A stretch of DNA of 64,000 nucleotides from Ignavibacteriales bacterium. Lineage in GTDB: Bacteria > Bacteroidota > Ignavibacteria > Ignavibacteriales > Ignavibacteriaceae. The notes beneath the pieces were generated by a model. The model searched no databases and was not told the DNA's origin. It saw nothing but the letters and a program-made list of their open reading frames with translations. Both the position numbers and the translations under genes were made by a program. Positions within the stretch are counted from its first letter, which is position 1. The number at the start of each line of letters is the position of its first letter. Positions 44,735 to 52,860 of the stretch are shown one piece after another. Location: the NCBI GenBank assembly GCA_016700155.1, contig CP065001.1, forward strand, positions 1,550,001 to 1,614,000, written 5' to 3'.

Positions 44735-45883
44735 TTATTTAATCAATAACATTTTCTTACTCGATGTGAAATTTCCGGCGGTAAGTTTGTAGATGTAAAA
44801 CCCGCTTGCAAGGGATGATGCATCAAATACCACTTCATAACTGCCTGCATCTTTAAATTCATCAACTAATTTTGAAACCTCATTACCGAGTATATCATAA
44901 ACTTTCAACGTTACCCGATGTAGAGACAAGACTTGCCTCGTCTCTACGGATGGAATTGAGTATTTAATTTTTGTTGCAGGGTTAAATGGATTAGGATAAT
45001 TCTGTTCAAGTGAAAATGTATTTGGAATACTTTGCACTTCAGCATCAAGCACCTCGCTGTAGGAATATGAACCATCTATATCTATCTGCTTTAACCTGTA
45101 TGAATATTTCCCGGGGTTAACATTTGTATCCACAAATCTATAATTCTTTTGTGAATTGGAATTACCATAACCACTAACAAATCCAACTTTAACAAAATTG
45201 TGGACTGCGGACTGCGAGCTAAAGACTTGCCTCTCTATATCAAACCCATAATTATTTGTTTCCGTTTCAGTTGTCCAGTTAAGAATGATATCGTTGTCTT
45301 CAACTGTGGCTGTGAATAATGACAGTTCAACAGGAAGAGGTGATGAAGAAGGCGACTCAAAATTTCCTTGTGAGGTTCTTTCGGTTGTAAACCAGGGCGA
45401 ATTACTATCAAGAGAATATATAACGCATTGATTAGGAGATTGTTCTTTCCATATCAATCCTGCTTCACCTGAAAAATTATTTATACCGCTAATAGTTATT
45501 TCAGCGACCTTTGTCCCGGGTTCAGTATAACTGATCTGTGCTGACATTAATTCAAAATCTTCTTCGTTTAGAAAAAACGGGGGCAAAACATTTAAAACAA
45601 TTACATTTGAATTTACTATTGATATCTCCGAAGTATAGTATTGAAATACTTCGCTGTTGTTAACGGATATGAGAGGATTTAAAAAATCATTATGGTTAAA
45701 CGAAAGTGAGAAATCACTTGCCCCAAGATAAAAATCAGATTGAACATCAATCTTAATAAAGATGTCGAAAATGAAATCGCTCCCGTTGGAATGCTGATTT
45801 TTAACTGAGACAGTATATGATTGAGAGTAGGAAGTGCTTCCCATCAGTACAATCATAAAAATAATTGCAAAACTTTTTTTCAA
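44735..45883 (-). CDS. T9SS-sorted protein with cohesin-like N-terminal domain
   Basis: The product of 382 residues has a signal peptide (to about 20) and a beta-sandwich domain (about 22-155) with cohesin-like rhythm: YTVSVKNQHSN...FDIFIKIDV, LGASDFSLSFN, then GTKVAEITISGI. The PVELSLFTATV module and sorting domain (EQNYPNPFNPATKIKYSI) complete it. No enzyme motif was seen. Two in-frame insertions come from small repeats: SSQSAVHN-like in the module and ETRQVLSLH in the sorting domain. It lies 26 bases behind a subtilase that ends in a dockerin-like module, so a scaffold or anchor role for that protease is a reasonable hypothesis. Confidence 0.8.
   Translation of the reverse strand: MKKSFAIIFMIVLMGSTSYSQSYTVSVKNQHSNGSDFIFDIFIKIDVQSDFYLGASDFSLSFNHNDFLNPLISVNNSEVFQYYTSEISIVNSNVIVLNVLPPFFLNEEDFELMSAQISYTEPGTKVAEITISGINNFSGEAGLIWKEQSPNQCVIYSLDSNSPWFTTERTSQGNFESPSSSPLPVELSLFTATVEDNDIILNWTTETETNNYGFDIERQVFSSQSAVHNFVKVGFVSGYGNSNSQKNYRFVDTNVNPGKYSYRLKQIDIDGSYSYSEVLDAEVQSIPNTFSLEQNYPNPFNPATKIKYSIPSVETRQVLSLHRVTLKVYDILGNEVSKLVDEFKDAGSYEVVFDASSLASGFYIYKLTAGNFTSSKKMLLIK
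44920..44947. repeat. Palindrome GTAGAGAC...GTCTCTAC inside coding DNA
   Basis: GTAGAGAC and GTCTCTAC are perfect eight-base arms of a 28-base inverted repeat. It adds the residues VETRQVLSLH to the sorting domain of the overlying gene. The central bases allow two more pairs. Confidence 0.8.
45202..45215. repeat. GGACTGC tandem repeat (two units) inside coding DNA
   Basis: Two exact copies of the seven-base unit GGACTGC lie in the PVEL-module coding region of the same T9SS gene. They coincide with an insertion relative to the other modules (RQVFSSQSAVHNFVKVGF compared with the short ERS..W.KIGF form). Confidence 0.6.
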
Positions 45884-45909
45884 ATTTCTCCCCTGGTTCT
45901 TTATTTATT

Positions 45910-48396
45910 TCAATTCACACCTGAAAACTTATTTTTATTTTTCCACGCAAGTATTTTATCAGCGTTATCAACTATGCCGTCCATATTTAAATCAGCATTA
46001 TGATAGCCGGATGTGTTATAAAAATTCCAGATGTTGTTAACGTCGTGTGCGTTTACCTGTTCATCGGCATTTATATCACCTGCTGCAGAGCCCCATATTC
46101 CTGGACTTAATTCGATCAAAGCATTATTGTTAAGAGTATTATTACTCGTTGAAGTAAAATCAAAAATCTCATTTCCCTGTGACGTCAGATGTATTGCAGA
46201 TGAGCTTATTAACTTTAAATGAGTTCTGTGTTTTATTTGAATGAAATAATTTCCCTCATTCACATAATAAAATCTTAATTGGGTGTTTCCGAAAATATCT
46301 GTTACCATTCCGTCAGAATTAATCAAACAGACTTTTGAATAGGATGTTGTATCAGCTCCGGTAATGCTTATTAAAGTGCAAAGCAGCCAGTCAACCGTGC
46401 TTTCGGGAATGCTGTCAACATACTCTTCGCCGGCATAGAAGTAGGGCAGAACATTATAGGGTTGTGTCAGCGGAAGTAGTTCATTCATTGCAAGTGTGTT
46501 TGATAATCCGTTACCGTTGTAAGCGCCTTCAAGAAATAGTTTGATGTTAACACTCACACTATACGAACTTAGAAGTGATGAATCATTCACTGCTGAATTG
46601 ATATTAAGTTTTCCATAACCATAAATACTTCCCGAAGTACTTCCTGTGAACTCATCTTTTAAAGCATTGTTCCTGATTGCAGAGTACATCTCGGCAATAG
46701 AAAGATTGGGATAGACATTTAATATCAATGCAGCACAACCAGCTGCAACAGGCGCCGACATACTTGTTCCTTCCATCACATAATAATTTATATCGCCACC
46801 CGGAGTACCATCATTATCTATCCAATATGGATTAACGGCTGTCAATACATCCCTGTCACGAATTGAAATCAACGCACTGCCAGGAGCAACAATATCAGGT
46901 TTTTGTAATCCATCAATCCTTGGACCCCTGCTTGAGAAATCAGTTACTTCATTTAATGTTTGATTGAATGAATAAATATTTGAGTTTGATGCAGTCCAAT
47001 TTTCACGTGAGACATAAGCCCCGACACAAAATGCATAGTCCGCTGTTGACGGAGATACGATTGTATAATTTGGATCAGGGTTATGAAAAGTTACTGTCCC
47101 GTTTTTATAATGTTCGTAGATATGAAATTTCTGGACAGAAGATGAATGATTTACAACTCGTAAATAATATGTCCCGTTTCCTTCAGGCAAAGTTGAAAGT
47201 GTTTGTGAAATAGATGATTCAGTTCCTCTTATGCTTTCGGTTGTCGGGAATGAATATGAATTTGTCAATTCATTAAAGTTTGAGTCATAATACTTTAATG
47301 CAAGATTATTTCTTACGCCATATCCGTCAAACCAAACAAGATTAAAATTTAAATAAGTTGAGTTTGCGGTAACACCACTTACATTAACTCGAATAAAATC
47401 TGATGAATCATTTGCACTTACAGTTCCTGAAAAATGTCTTGCAGAATTTCCAAAATTACCTGAAGCAAGAAATACAGCAGTTCCATTTGAATAACACCAG
47501 TCAACTTTCTGATCCTGTGTTGATGAACCATCATGAAATGTATCCCAGTTTCCATAGCTCATCGAAATAATTTTTGCGTTGTAGGTGTTAACGGCTGCAT
47601 CCATCGCCATTACAATCGATGTTGTACTTGCTGCACCGGAAAAGTCATTGCCGATTTTTAGAAATATAAGATCAGCACCAGGAGCAGTTCCGGAATATTT
47701 CCCTCCGCCATTTCCGGTATTATTTTGTGAAAGTGAACCGTTTCCGATTAGCAATCCTGTGACATGTGTTCCGTGACCGGTAATTCTGTTTTCAACATCA
47801 TCATCAAGAGTCGGATATGATGAGTAATCTTTCTTAGTAATGTTTGACGGCAGGTCTTCATTCAAAGGTTCGGTGTCGAGTCCCGAATCAAGTACAGCAA
47901 CTTTGACACCTTTGCCTTTATATCCGTTCTGAAACAAGATATCAGCGCCGGTTTTTCTTGTAACTTCATTTCCAGCCGGGTATGATTGAGAATCAGCGAA
48001 ATCAATTTTCTCCAGAAAAGGTAAGGACAGTATATCATTAATTTTTTCAGGTGAAAGTTGTGCAATAAAAAATCCGAATGGATGATTTGTGAATGGGGGA
48101 GTCCAGGTTTCAATCATTGGAATCAAACCTGCTGAGTTGTATTCACTTATCTCCGAAGAATTGGGGAAAGATCTCTGATATACGATTACATTTATTTTCT
48201 CTGCCTGCAATAATTTGTTTAGTGATGCCGATTTAATTTTTTCACTTACTGCTTTTACCAGATCGCCGCTTAGTAATTTATGGGAGTGGGGAGGTTGGAT
48301 TTCAACTATATCTTTACGCTTTATAGAGAAACCATTCTGCGAATAAAGATTAATTGAAAGTAAAGAGATTAATAATAAAACAAATATAAATTTCAC
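45910..48396 (-). CDS. Subtilisin-like S8 protease with C-terminal dockerin-like module
   Basis: The secreted serine protease of 828 residues has a signal peptide (1-19), an I9-like propeptide to about 135 and an S8 catalytic domain. The triad is Asp170 (VAVLDSGLDTE), His208 (GHGTHVTGLL) and Ser545 (EGTSMSAPVAAG). The His-Ser gap is far longer than in plain subtilisin because a jelly-roll domain (YYLRVVNHSSSVQKFHIYEH region) is inserted, as in KP-43-like subtilases. The last 55 residues hold two calcium-loop repeats, DINADEQVNAHD and DLNMDGIVDNAD, typical of a type I dockerin. It has no T9SS sorting domain, so the dockerin-like end may bind a partner, possibly the product of the next gene. 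Confidence 0.88.
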   Translation of the reverse strand: MKFIFVLLLISLLSINLYSQNGFSIKRKDIVEIQPPHSHKLLSGDLVKAVSEKIKSASLNKLLQAEKINVIVYQRSFPNSSEISEYNSAGLIPMIETWTPPFTNHPFGFFIAQLSPEKINDILSLPFLEKIDFADSQSYPAGNEVTRKTGADILFQNGYKGKGVKVAVLDSGLDTEPLNEDLPSNITKKDYSSYPTLDDDVENRITGHGTHVTGLLIGNGSLSQNNTGNGGGKYSGTAPGADLIFLKIGNDFSGAASTTSIVMAMDAAVNTYNAKIISMSYGNWDTFHDGSSTQDQKVDWCYSNGTAVFLASGNFGNSARHFSGTVSANDSSDFIRVNVSGVTANSTYLNFNLVWFDGYGVRNNLALKYYDSNFNELTNSYSFPTTESIRGTESSISQTLSTLPEGNGTYYLRVVNHSSSVQKFHIYEHYKNGTVTFHNPDPNYTIVSPSTADYAFCVGAYVSRENWTASNSNIYSFNQTLNEVTDFSSRGPRIDGLQKPDIVAPGSALISIRDRDVLTAVNPYWIDNDGTPGGDINYYVMEGTSMSAPVAAGCAALILNVYPNLSIAEMYSAIRNNALKDEFTGSTSGSIYGYGKLNINSAVNDSSLLSSYSVSVNIKLFLEGAYNGNGLSNTLAMNELLPLTQPYNVLPYFYAGEEYVDSIPESTVDWLLCTLISITGADTTSYSKVCLINSDGMVTDIFGNTQLRFYYVNEGNYFIQIKHRTHLKLISSSAIHLTSQGNEIFDFTSTSNNTLNNNALIELSPGIWGSAAGDINADEQVNAHDVNNIWNFYNTSGYHNADLNMDGIVDNADKILAWKNKNKFSGVN

Positions 48397-48693
48397 TCGT
48401 ACAGCTCCCCTGCTAAACTATGCTGATAAGGAATAATTTATAAAATAGATATAATACAATATTCCGACTCATTGCAAATCATGACATTCTTATGATACAT
48501 TCCGGGCACCGACACAACTACTGACAATACATTCATAACATAAAAAACGATGCACGCCGATTAATTATCGTAAGATTAAGGGCAAAGTTGAGAGAATATT
48601 TTAGTCAACTTTGAAAACAGCAAAAAATACCTTTATCATGTCTCCAAATAATTTTAATTTAGAATACATCATTAATAATTTAATAGCCTGAAA

Positions 48694-50031
48694 TTGATCA
48701 ACAAGATTTACACGTCCGGATTACTCATGTTAGTAATCACTGCTTACAGCCTCGCTCAGCAAACTTCAGAAGCAGAAACAAAAAAAACTTTCTATCCAAA
48801 TGGTATCACCAAAACTGAAGGCACATACATAAACGGTAAATTGAATGGTACTTATTTTGAATATTACCCAAACGGCAAACTGTGGAAAGAATGGCAATTT
48901 GTCGATGGAGTTGAAGAAGGTATTTCCAACTGGTTTTTTCAGGATGGTGTGTTAAGTATTACCTGGAACTACAGGAACGGCGTTAAGCAGGGCGTTTCCA
49001 AATGGTATTATGAATCCGGTGAATTGTGGTCGGAACAAAATTATCTCGATGGGAAACTTGAAGGTATAACAACTACCTATTATAAAACCGGCGAACTGCA
49101 GGGCGAATGGAATTATATTAACGGGTTTCTTAATGATATTTCTCGTACTTACTATAAGTCAGGCAAAGTTGAAGTTGAAAGACGATACCGCGACAACATT
49201 CAGCAGGGGATTACGCGGATATTTCATGACAGTAATCTGAACAATGTTGCGCTTGAGGCGATGTTCATCAATGATAAACTTGAGGGCGAAGTAAAAATAT
49301 TTGATATGGCGGGAAGTGTCCGCGTAAAGGATGATTATAAAAATGGCGAGCTTCTTAACAGGATTCGCTATGATTACCAGGGCAAGTTTGAATCCGAAGA
49401 AAAAAATGTTCTGGAATATTTTGAAAACGGATCACTGAAAAAGGAAATGTTCCTTGAAAATGGTATACGTGAGAACTCCACGAAAGTATATTATGAAAGC
49501 GGCTATCTGAAAGAAGAATGGAATTTTAAAGCGGACACACTGGATGGCAAGTCATATTTATTTTATGAAAACGGTATTGTTCAATCAGAATTAGAATACA
49601 TAAAAGGTGAACAAAAAGGTATTACCAAAAACTATTATGAAAATGGAATTCTGAAATCTGAAATTATGTACAGTGAAAATACCAGGAACGGAATTGCGAT
49701 CACATATTATGATAATGGAAAACTTCAGTCATCCGGGTATTACAATAATGATGTATTGACAAATGAGTTTAAAGAGTATCACGAAAACGGACTTCTCAAG
49801 ACTCTAGGGACTTATATCAATGGTAAGCTAAATGGTAAAAAACTAACTTATTATAAGAACAGTTTCCTTAAACAGGAAGAGGAGTACATTAACGGTGAAC
49901 TGAACGGCTGGCTCAGAAGCTATTATGAAAACAGGAAAACTGAACGCGAAGAACTTTATCAGAACGGGAACCTGGTTATTAAAAGAGAATACGGAATTGA
50001 TGGAATTCTTGTAAGGTCAAATGGAAATTAA
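48694..50031 (+). CDS. MORN-variant (YwqK-like) repeat protein 1
   Basis: The product of 445 residues has a signal peptide (MINKIYTSGLLMLVITAYSLAQ) and about 17 repeats of roughly 23 residues with the core (Y/F)YENG.LK.E..Y.NG...G. These form a MORN-type beta-hairpin stack. Proteins of this type are often labelled YwqK antitoxin, but no toxin gene is adjacent. The start is TTG at 48694, the only in-frame start that keeps the signal peptide. No ribosome-binding site is seen and about 300 bases upstream are gene-free. It precedes a paralogue by nine bases. Confidence 0.82.
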   Translation: MINKIYTSGLLMLVITAYSLAQQTSEAETKKTFYPNGITKTEGTYINGKLNGTYFEYYPNGKLWKEWQFVDGVEEGISNWFFQDGVLSITWNYRNGVKQGVSKWYYESGELWSEQNYLDGKLEGITTTYYKTGELQGEWNYINGFLNDISRTYYKSGKVEVERRYRDNIQQGITRIFHDSNLNNVALEAMFINDKLEGEVKIFDMAGSVRVKDDYKNGELLNRIRYDYQGKFESEEKNVLEYFENGSLKKEMFLENGIRENSTKVYYESGYLKEEWNFKADTLDGKSYLFYENGIVQSELEYIKGEQKGITKNYYENGILKSEIMYSENTRNGIAITYYDNGKLQSSGYYNNDVLTNEFKEYHENGLLKTLGTYINGKLNGKKLTYYKNSFLKQEEEYINGELNGWLRSYYENRKTEREELYQNGNLVIKREYGIDGILVRSNGN

Positions 50032-50040
50032 GGAGTCAAA

Positions 50041-50952
50041 ATGAAAAACATAAAAATGGTAATTACACTTTTAATTTTAACTGCATCAGTAAACATGGCG
50101 CAGGACGGACTCATCCGTTCCTACTACACAAACAAAATGTTAAAGCAGATTGAGAATTTTAAGAATGGAAAACTTGAAGGTACGAACAAGTACTACACAA
50201 ATGCCGGAACATTGAAGGAAGTAATTAACTACAAGCAGGGGATTAAAGATGGAACTGCACTTTATTATTCAAATGATGGTGTGATTAAAGAAATCATCAC
50301 CTTCCGTGATAATAAATACAATGGCGAGTTTAGAACCTTTTATGAAAACGGAATCCTGAAAGAAACCGGCACATATAGTAATGGTGTAATTGATGGTGAA
50401 TACAAATCCTTTTATGAATCAGGTGAGTTATTTGCTTCTGCGGATTTCAGTACCGGTAAACGTGTCGGGGTTTCAAAAGAATATTATAAGAACGGAATTC
50501 TGAAAACAGAAGCCGAATTCAAAAATGGAATTCAGACAGGAACAACCAAATGGTATTATGAAAGCGGCAAGATCAAAAGCGTTAACGAATATGACGATGG
50601 GCAGCTGCACGGAATGACGACAGAATATTATGAAAGTGGTTCAGTAGAAGCAGAAAGGAATTACGCTTTTGGGAAACAGAATGGAACAGCTAAGGTTTAT
50701 TTTGAAGATGGCAAGATAAAGTTTGAAGAGAATTATAAATCAGGTGCTAAAGAAGGCATTACAAAATCTTATTATAAAAGCGGCTCAGTGTGGACTGAAC
50801 AAAACTTTAAAAAAGATAAACTCGAAGGTGAAACAAAAATTTATCGCGAAGATAAAACTCTCTGGTACATCGAAAAATATTCAGACGGTGTTCTGAAAGC
50901 ATCAACTGAATACGCTAAAGATGGATCAGTAGCGGGTGAAACAAAATATTAA
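50041..50952 (+). CDS. MORN-variant (YwqK-like) repeat protein 2
   Basis: The paralogue of the preceding gene has 303 residues and the same repeat (for example YYESGSVEAERNYAFGKQNG). Its signal peptide is MKNIKMVITLLILTASVNMAQ. An AAGGAGTC ribosome-binding site precedes the ATG. The two genes are nine bases apart and co-transcribed, probably from a tandem duplication followed by gain or loss of repeats. The likely location is outside the inner membrane; function unknown. Confidence 0.85.
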   Translation: MKNIKMVITLLILTASVNMAQDGLIRSYYTNKMLKQIENFKNGKLEGTNKYYTNAGTLKEVINYKQGIKDGTALYYSNDGVIKEIITFRDNKYNGEFRTFYENGILKETGTYSNGVIDGEYKSFYESGELFASADFSTGKRVGVSKEYYKNGILKTEAEFKNGIQTGTTKWYYESGKIKSVNEYDDGQLHGMTTEYYESGSVEAERNYAFGKQNGTAKVYFEDGKIKFEENYKSGAKEGITKSYYKSGSVWTEQNFKKDKLEGETKIYREDKTLWYIEKYSDGVLKASTEYAKDGSVAGETKY

Positions 50953-50984
50953 TCCGATAAAAAAAATAGAATGAATAAATTCTT

Positions 50985-51905
50985 ATGAGTTCAAAAAAGA
51001 ATAACCGAAAACAAAATTCAATTCCCGTAGCGCTGATCCAGATTGCATTATCAAAAAATCCTGACTCAAATCTGAAAAAAGCAATTGACTGGATTATTAA
51101 ATCAGCCAAGACAGGCGCAAAAGTTATCTGCCTTCCCGAATTATACCGTTCACAATATTTTTGTCAGAAAGAAGACATCAAATATTTTGACCTGGCTGAG
51201 ACGATTCCCGGACCCTCAACTGTGGAGATTGGAAAGATTGCCAAAAAATTAAAAGTCGTCGTCATCGTCCCGATATTTGAAAAAAGAGCAGCAGGACTTT
51301 ATCACAACAGTTTGGTCATCATTAATTCTGATGGAAATGTTACGGGGCTTTACAGAAAAATGCATATCCCGGATGATCCTGCTTTTTATGAAAAATTTTA
51401 TTTCACACCCGGCGATCTTGGGTATAAAAGTTTCAAAACTGAATATGGTAATGTTGGGACATTGATCTGCTGGGATCAGTGGTATCCTGAAGGCGCGAGA
51501 TTGACAGCACTGCAGGGTTCAGATATTATTTTTTATCCAACAGCAATTGGCTGGCATCCTCACGAAAAAGCTGAACATGGAAAAGCCCAGTTCGAATCGT
51601 GGCAAACCATCCAGCGTTCACATGCTATCGCTAACGGAGTATTTGTAGCCGCAGTTAACAGGGTCGGGCTTGAAAAAGAAAATCCATCATCACCGGGACT
51701 AGAATTCTGGGGCTCATCATTTATCGCCGATCCACAAGGCATTATCATTGCACAGGCATCCGCTGACAAAGAAGAAATTGTTTTTGCCGATATTGATTTA
51801 AACAGGATTGAATACATCCGAAGGAACTGGCCTTTTTTACGTGACAGAAGGATAGAAACTTACGGACAAATTAAGGAAAGATTTATAGATCAAAAAAAAT
51901 CCTGA
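50985..51905 (+). CDS. Carbon-nitrogen hydrolase, N-carbamoylputrescine amidase-like
   Basis: This nitrilase-superfamily enzyme has 306 residues. The catalytic triad is the Glu in KVICLPELYRSQYF, the Lys in LYRKMHIPDDP and Cys162 in LICWDQWYPEGAR. Together with SWQTIQRSHAIANG and the C-terminal RRNWPFLRDRRIETYG, this is the plant/bacterial AguB group, which hydrolyses N-carbamoylputrescine to putrescine. It would need agmatine deiminase; the deiminase-family gene at 52861 is the secreted PAD type rather than AguA. The first 15 residues are a basic, Asn/Lys-rich extension. A bidirectional hairpin overlaps its stop. Confidence 0.9.
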   Translation: MSSKKNNRKQNSIPVALIQIALSKNPDSNLKKAIDWIIKSAKTGAKVICLPELYRSQYFCQKEDIKYFDLAETIPGPSTVEIGKIAKKLKVVVIVPIFEKRAAGLYHNSLVIINSDGNVTGLYRKMHIPDDPAFYEKFYFTPGDLGYKSFKTEYGNVGTLICWDQWYPEGARLTALQGSDIIFYPTAIGWHPHEKAEHGKAQFESWQTIQRSHAIANGVFVAAVNRVGLEKENPSSPGLEFWGSSFIADPQGIIIAQASADKEEIVFADIDLNRIEYIRRNWPFLRDRRIETYGQIKERFIDQKKS

Positions 51906-51929
51906 TTCCATAAGATGAAATCAGGATTT
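51897..51929. terminator. Bidirectional terminator between convergent genes
   Basis: AAATCCTGATT and AATCAGGATTT are perfect 11-base arms around an 11-base loop. On the minus strand the stem is followed by a run of T (from the A-run at 51892-51899), so it terminates the OB-fold gene strongly. For the amidase gene the following tract TTTAGTATT is weaker. The amidase stop codon lies within the left arm. Confidence 0.8.
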
Positions 51930-51950
51930 AGTATTAATTACAAAATAAAT

Positions 51951-52652
51951 TTATTCAGGCTTTACCTTTGCTTCTTCAAGAAGCACAGCGTAAGAATAAC
52001 CTGAACCAAAATCTTTATTCACAGTAACTTTTCCTTCAGCAACAACAACCTGACCTACTTCTACCTCATCATTACTCGTTACCATCAGATCAAAATTACC
52101 CTGAGCACCGGTTCCATCCTGAAGGTGAATCCAGTTGCGGTTCATTATCTGTGAATTTACTTTTACAACAACACCTTTAACTTTAACAATTTTTCCAGAG
52201 AGTGATTCTTTTTCCGAAAATATTTTTTCAATTGTGTAACCGTCAGCAAGCGGCTCAACTTTTATATTTTCTTTCGTCGCAGATCCCACAACTGAATGCA
52301 CATTTGATAATTGTTCTTTGTTTACCTGAGGTATACGGGATATATCTTCGACAAACAAAACTGATTCAAAAGTTTTATTGAGTGTTTCGCTTTTAAAATC
52401 TTTCATCTCCATACTTTTTGTAAAGTAAAGTGTTTCTCCTTCTTTCACTTCCATCTGAGGTACGGCTATCCAGAATTTCTGTCCATTCTCTTCAACATTC
52501 AGATAAGTATAGTTGGAAGCATCTAATTTTTCCGTGACAGTAACTGCTCTTGTTCCTGGTTTAGTGTTCTGGTTTATGTTTTCCGTCTGTTCTTTATTCT
52601 CGCATCCTGTTATCAGAAATAGTACTATTGCAAAATAAAATAGCTTTTTCAT
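51951..52652 (-). CDS. Lipoprotein with two OB-fold-like regions
   Basis: The product of 233 residues has lipobox FLITGC (Cys17). It has a first beta-rich region (SNYTYLNVEENGQKFWIAVPQMEVKEGE) and a second OB-like region (SGKIVKVKGVVVKVN...NRNWIHLQDGTG, then VGQVVVAEGKVTVNKDFGSGY). The second matches the nucleic-acid-binding OB pattern found in several exported bacterial lipoproteins of unknown function. It is a single gene flanked by convergent and divergent neighbours. Ligand and role are unknown. Confidence 0.72.
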   Translation of the reverse strand: MKKLFYFAIVLFLITGCENKEQTENINQNTKPGTRAVTVTEKLDASNYTYLNVEENGQKFWIAVPQMEVKEGETLYFTKSMEMKDFKSETLNKTFESVLFVEDISRIPQVNKEQLSNVHSVVGSATKENIKVEPLADGYTIEKIFSEKESLSGKIVKVKGVVVKVNSQIMNRNWIHLQDGTGAQGNFDLMVTSNDEVEVGQVVVAEGKVTVNKDFGSGYSYAVLLEEAKVKPE

Positions 52653-52860
52653 CCTTTTCCTTAATTGTTATTTATTCCCGGTAAATATACAGAATAGAAA
52701 TAATATTCTTCATCCTGAAATTCAGATTCATTCAAGATATATTTTTTATGCACTAGCGTAGAATCATTTCTAACTGTTTTTTTTGTTCCATTGAATGAAG
52801 AAGATTCTTAATTTGAATATCAAAATTATCAGACAATTATAGAATTATACCGGCAGTAAT

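Noticed and set aside
48694..50952. YwqK antitoxin annotation
   Set aside because: Both proteins have signal peptides and no adjacent toxin candidate was seen.
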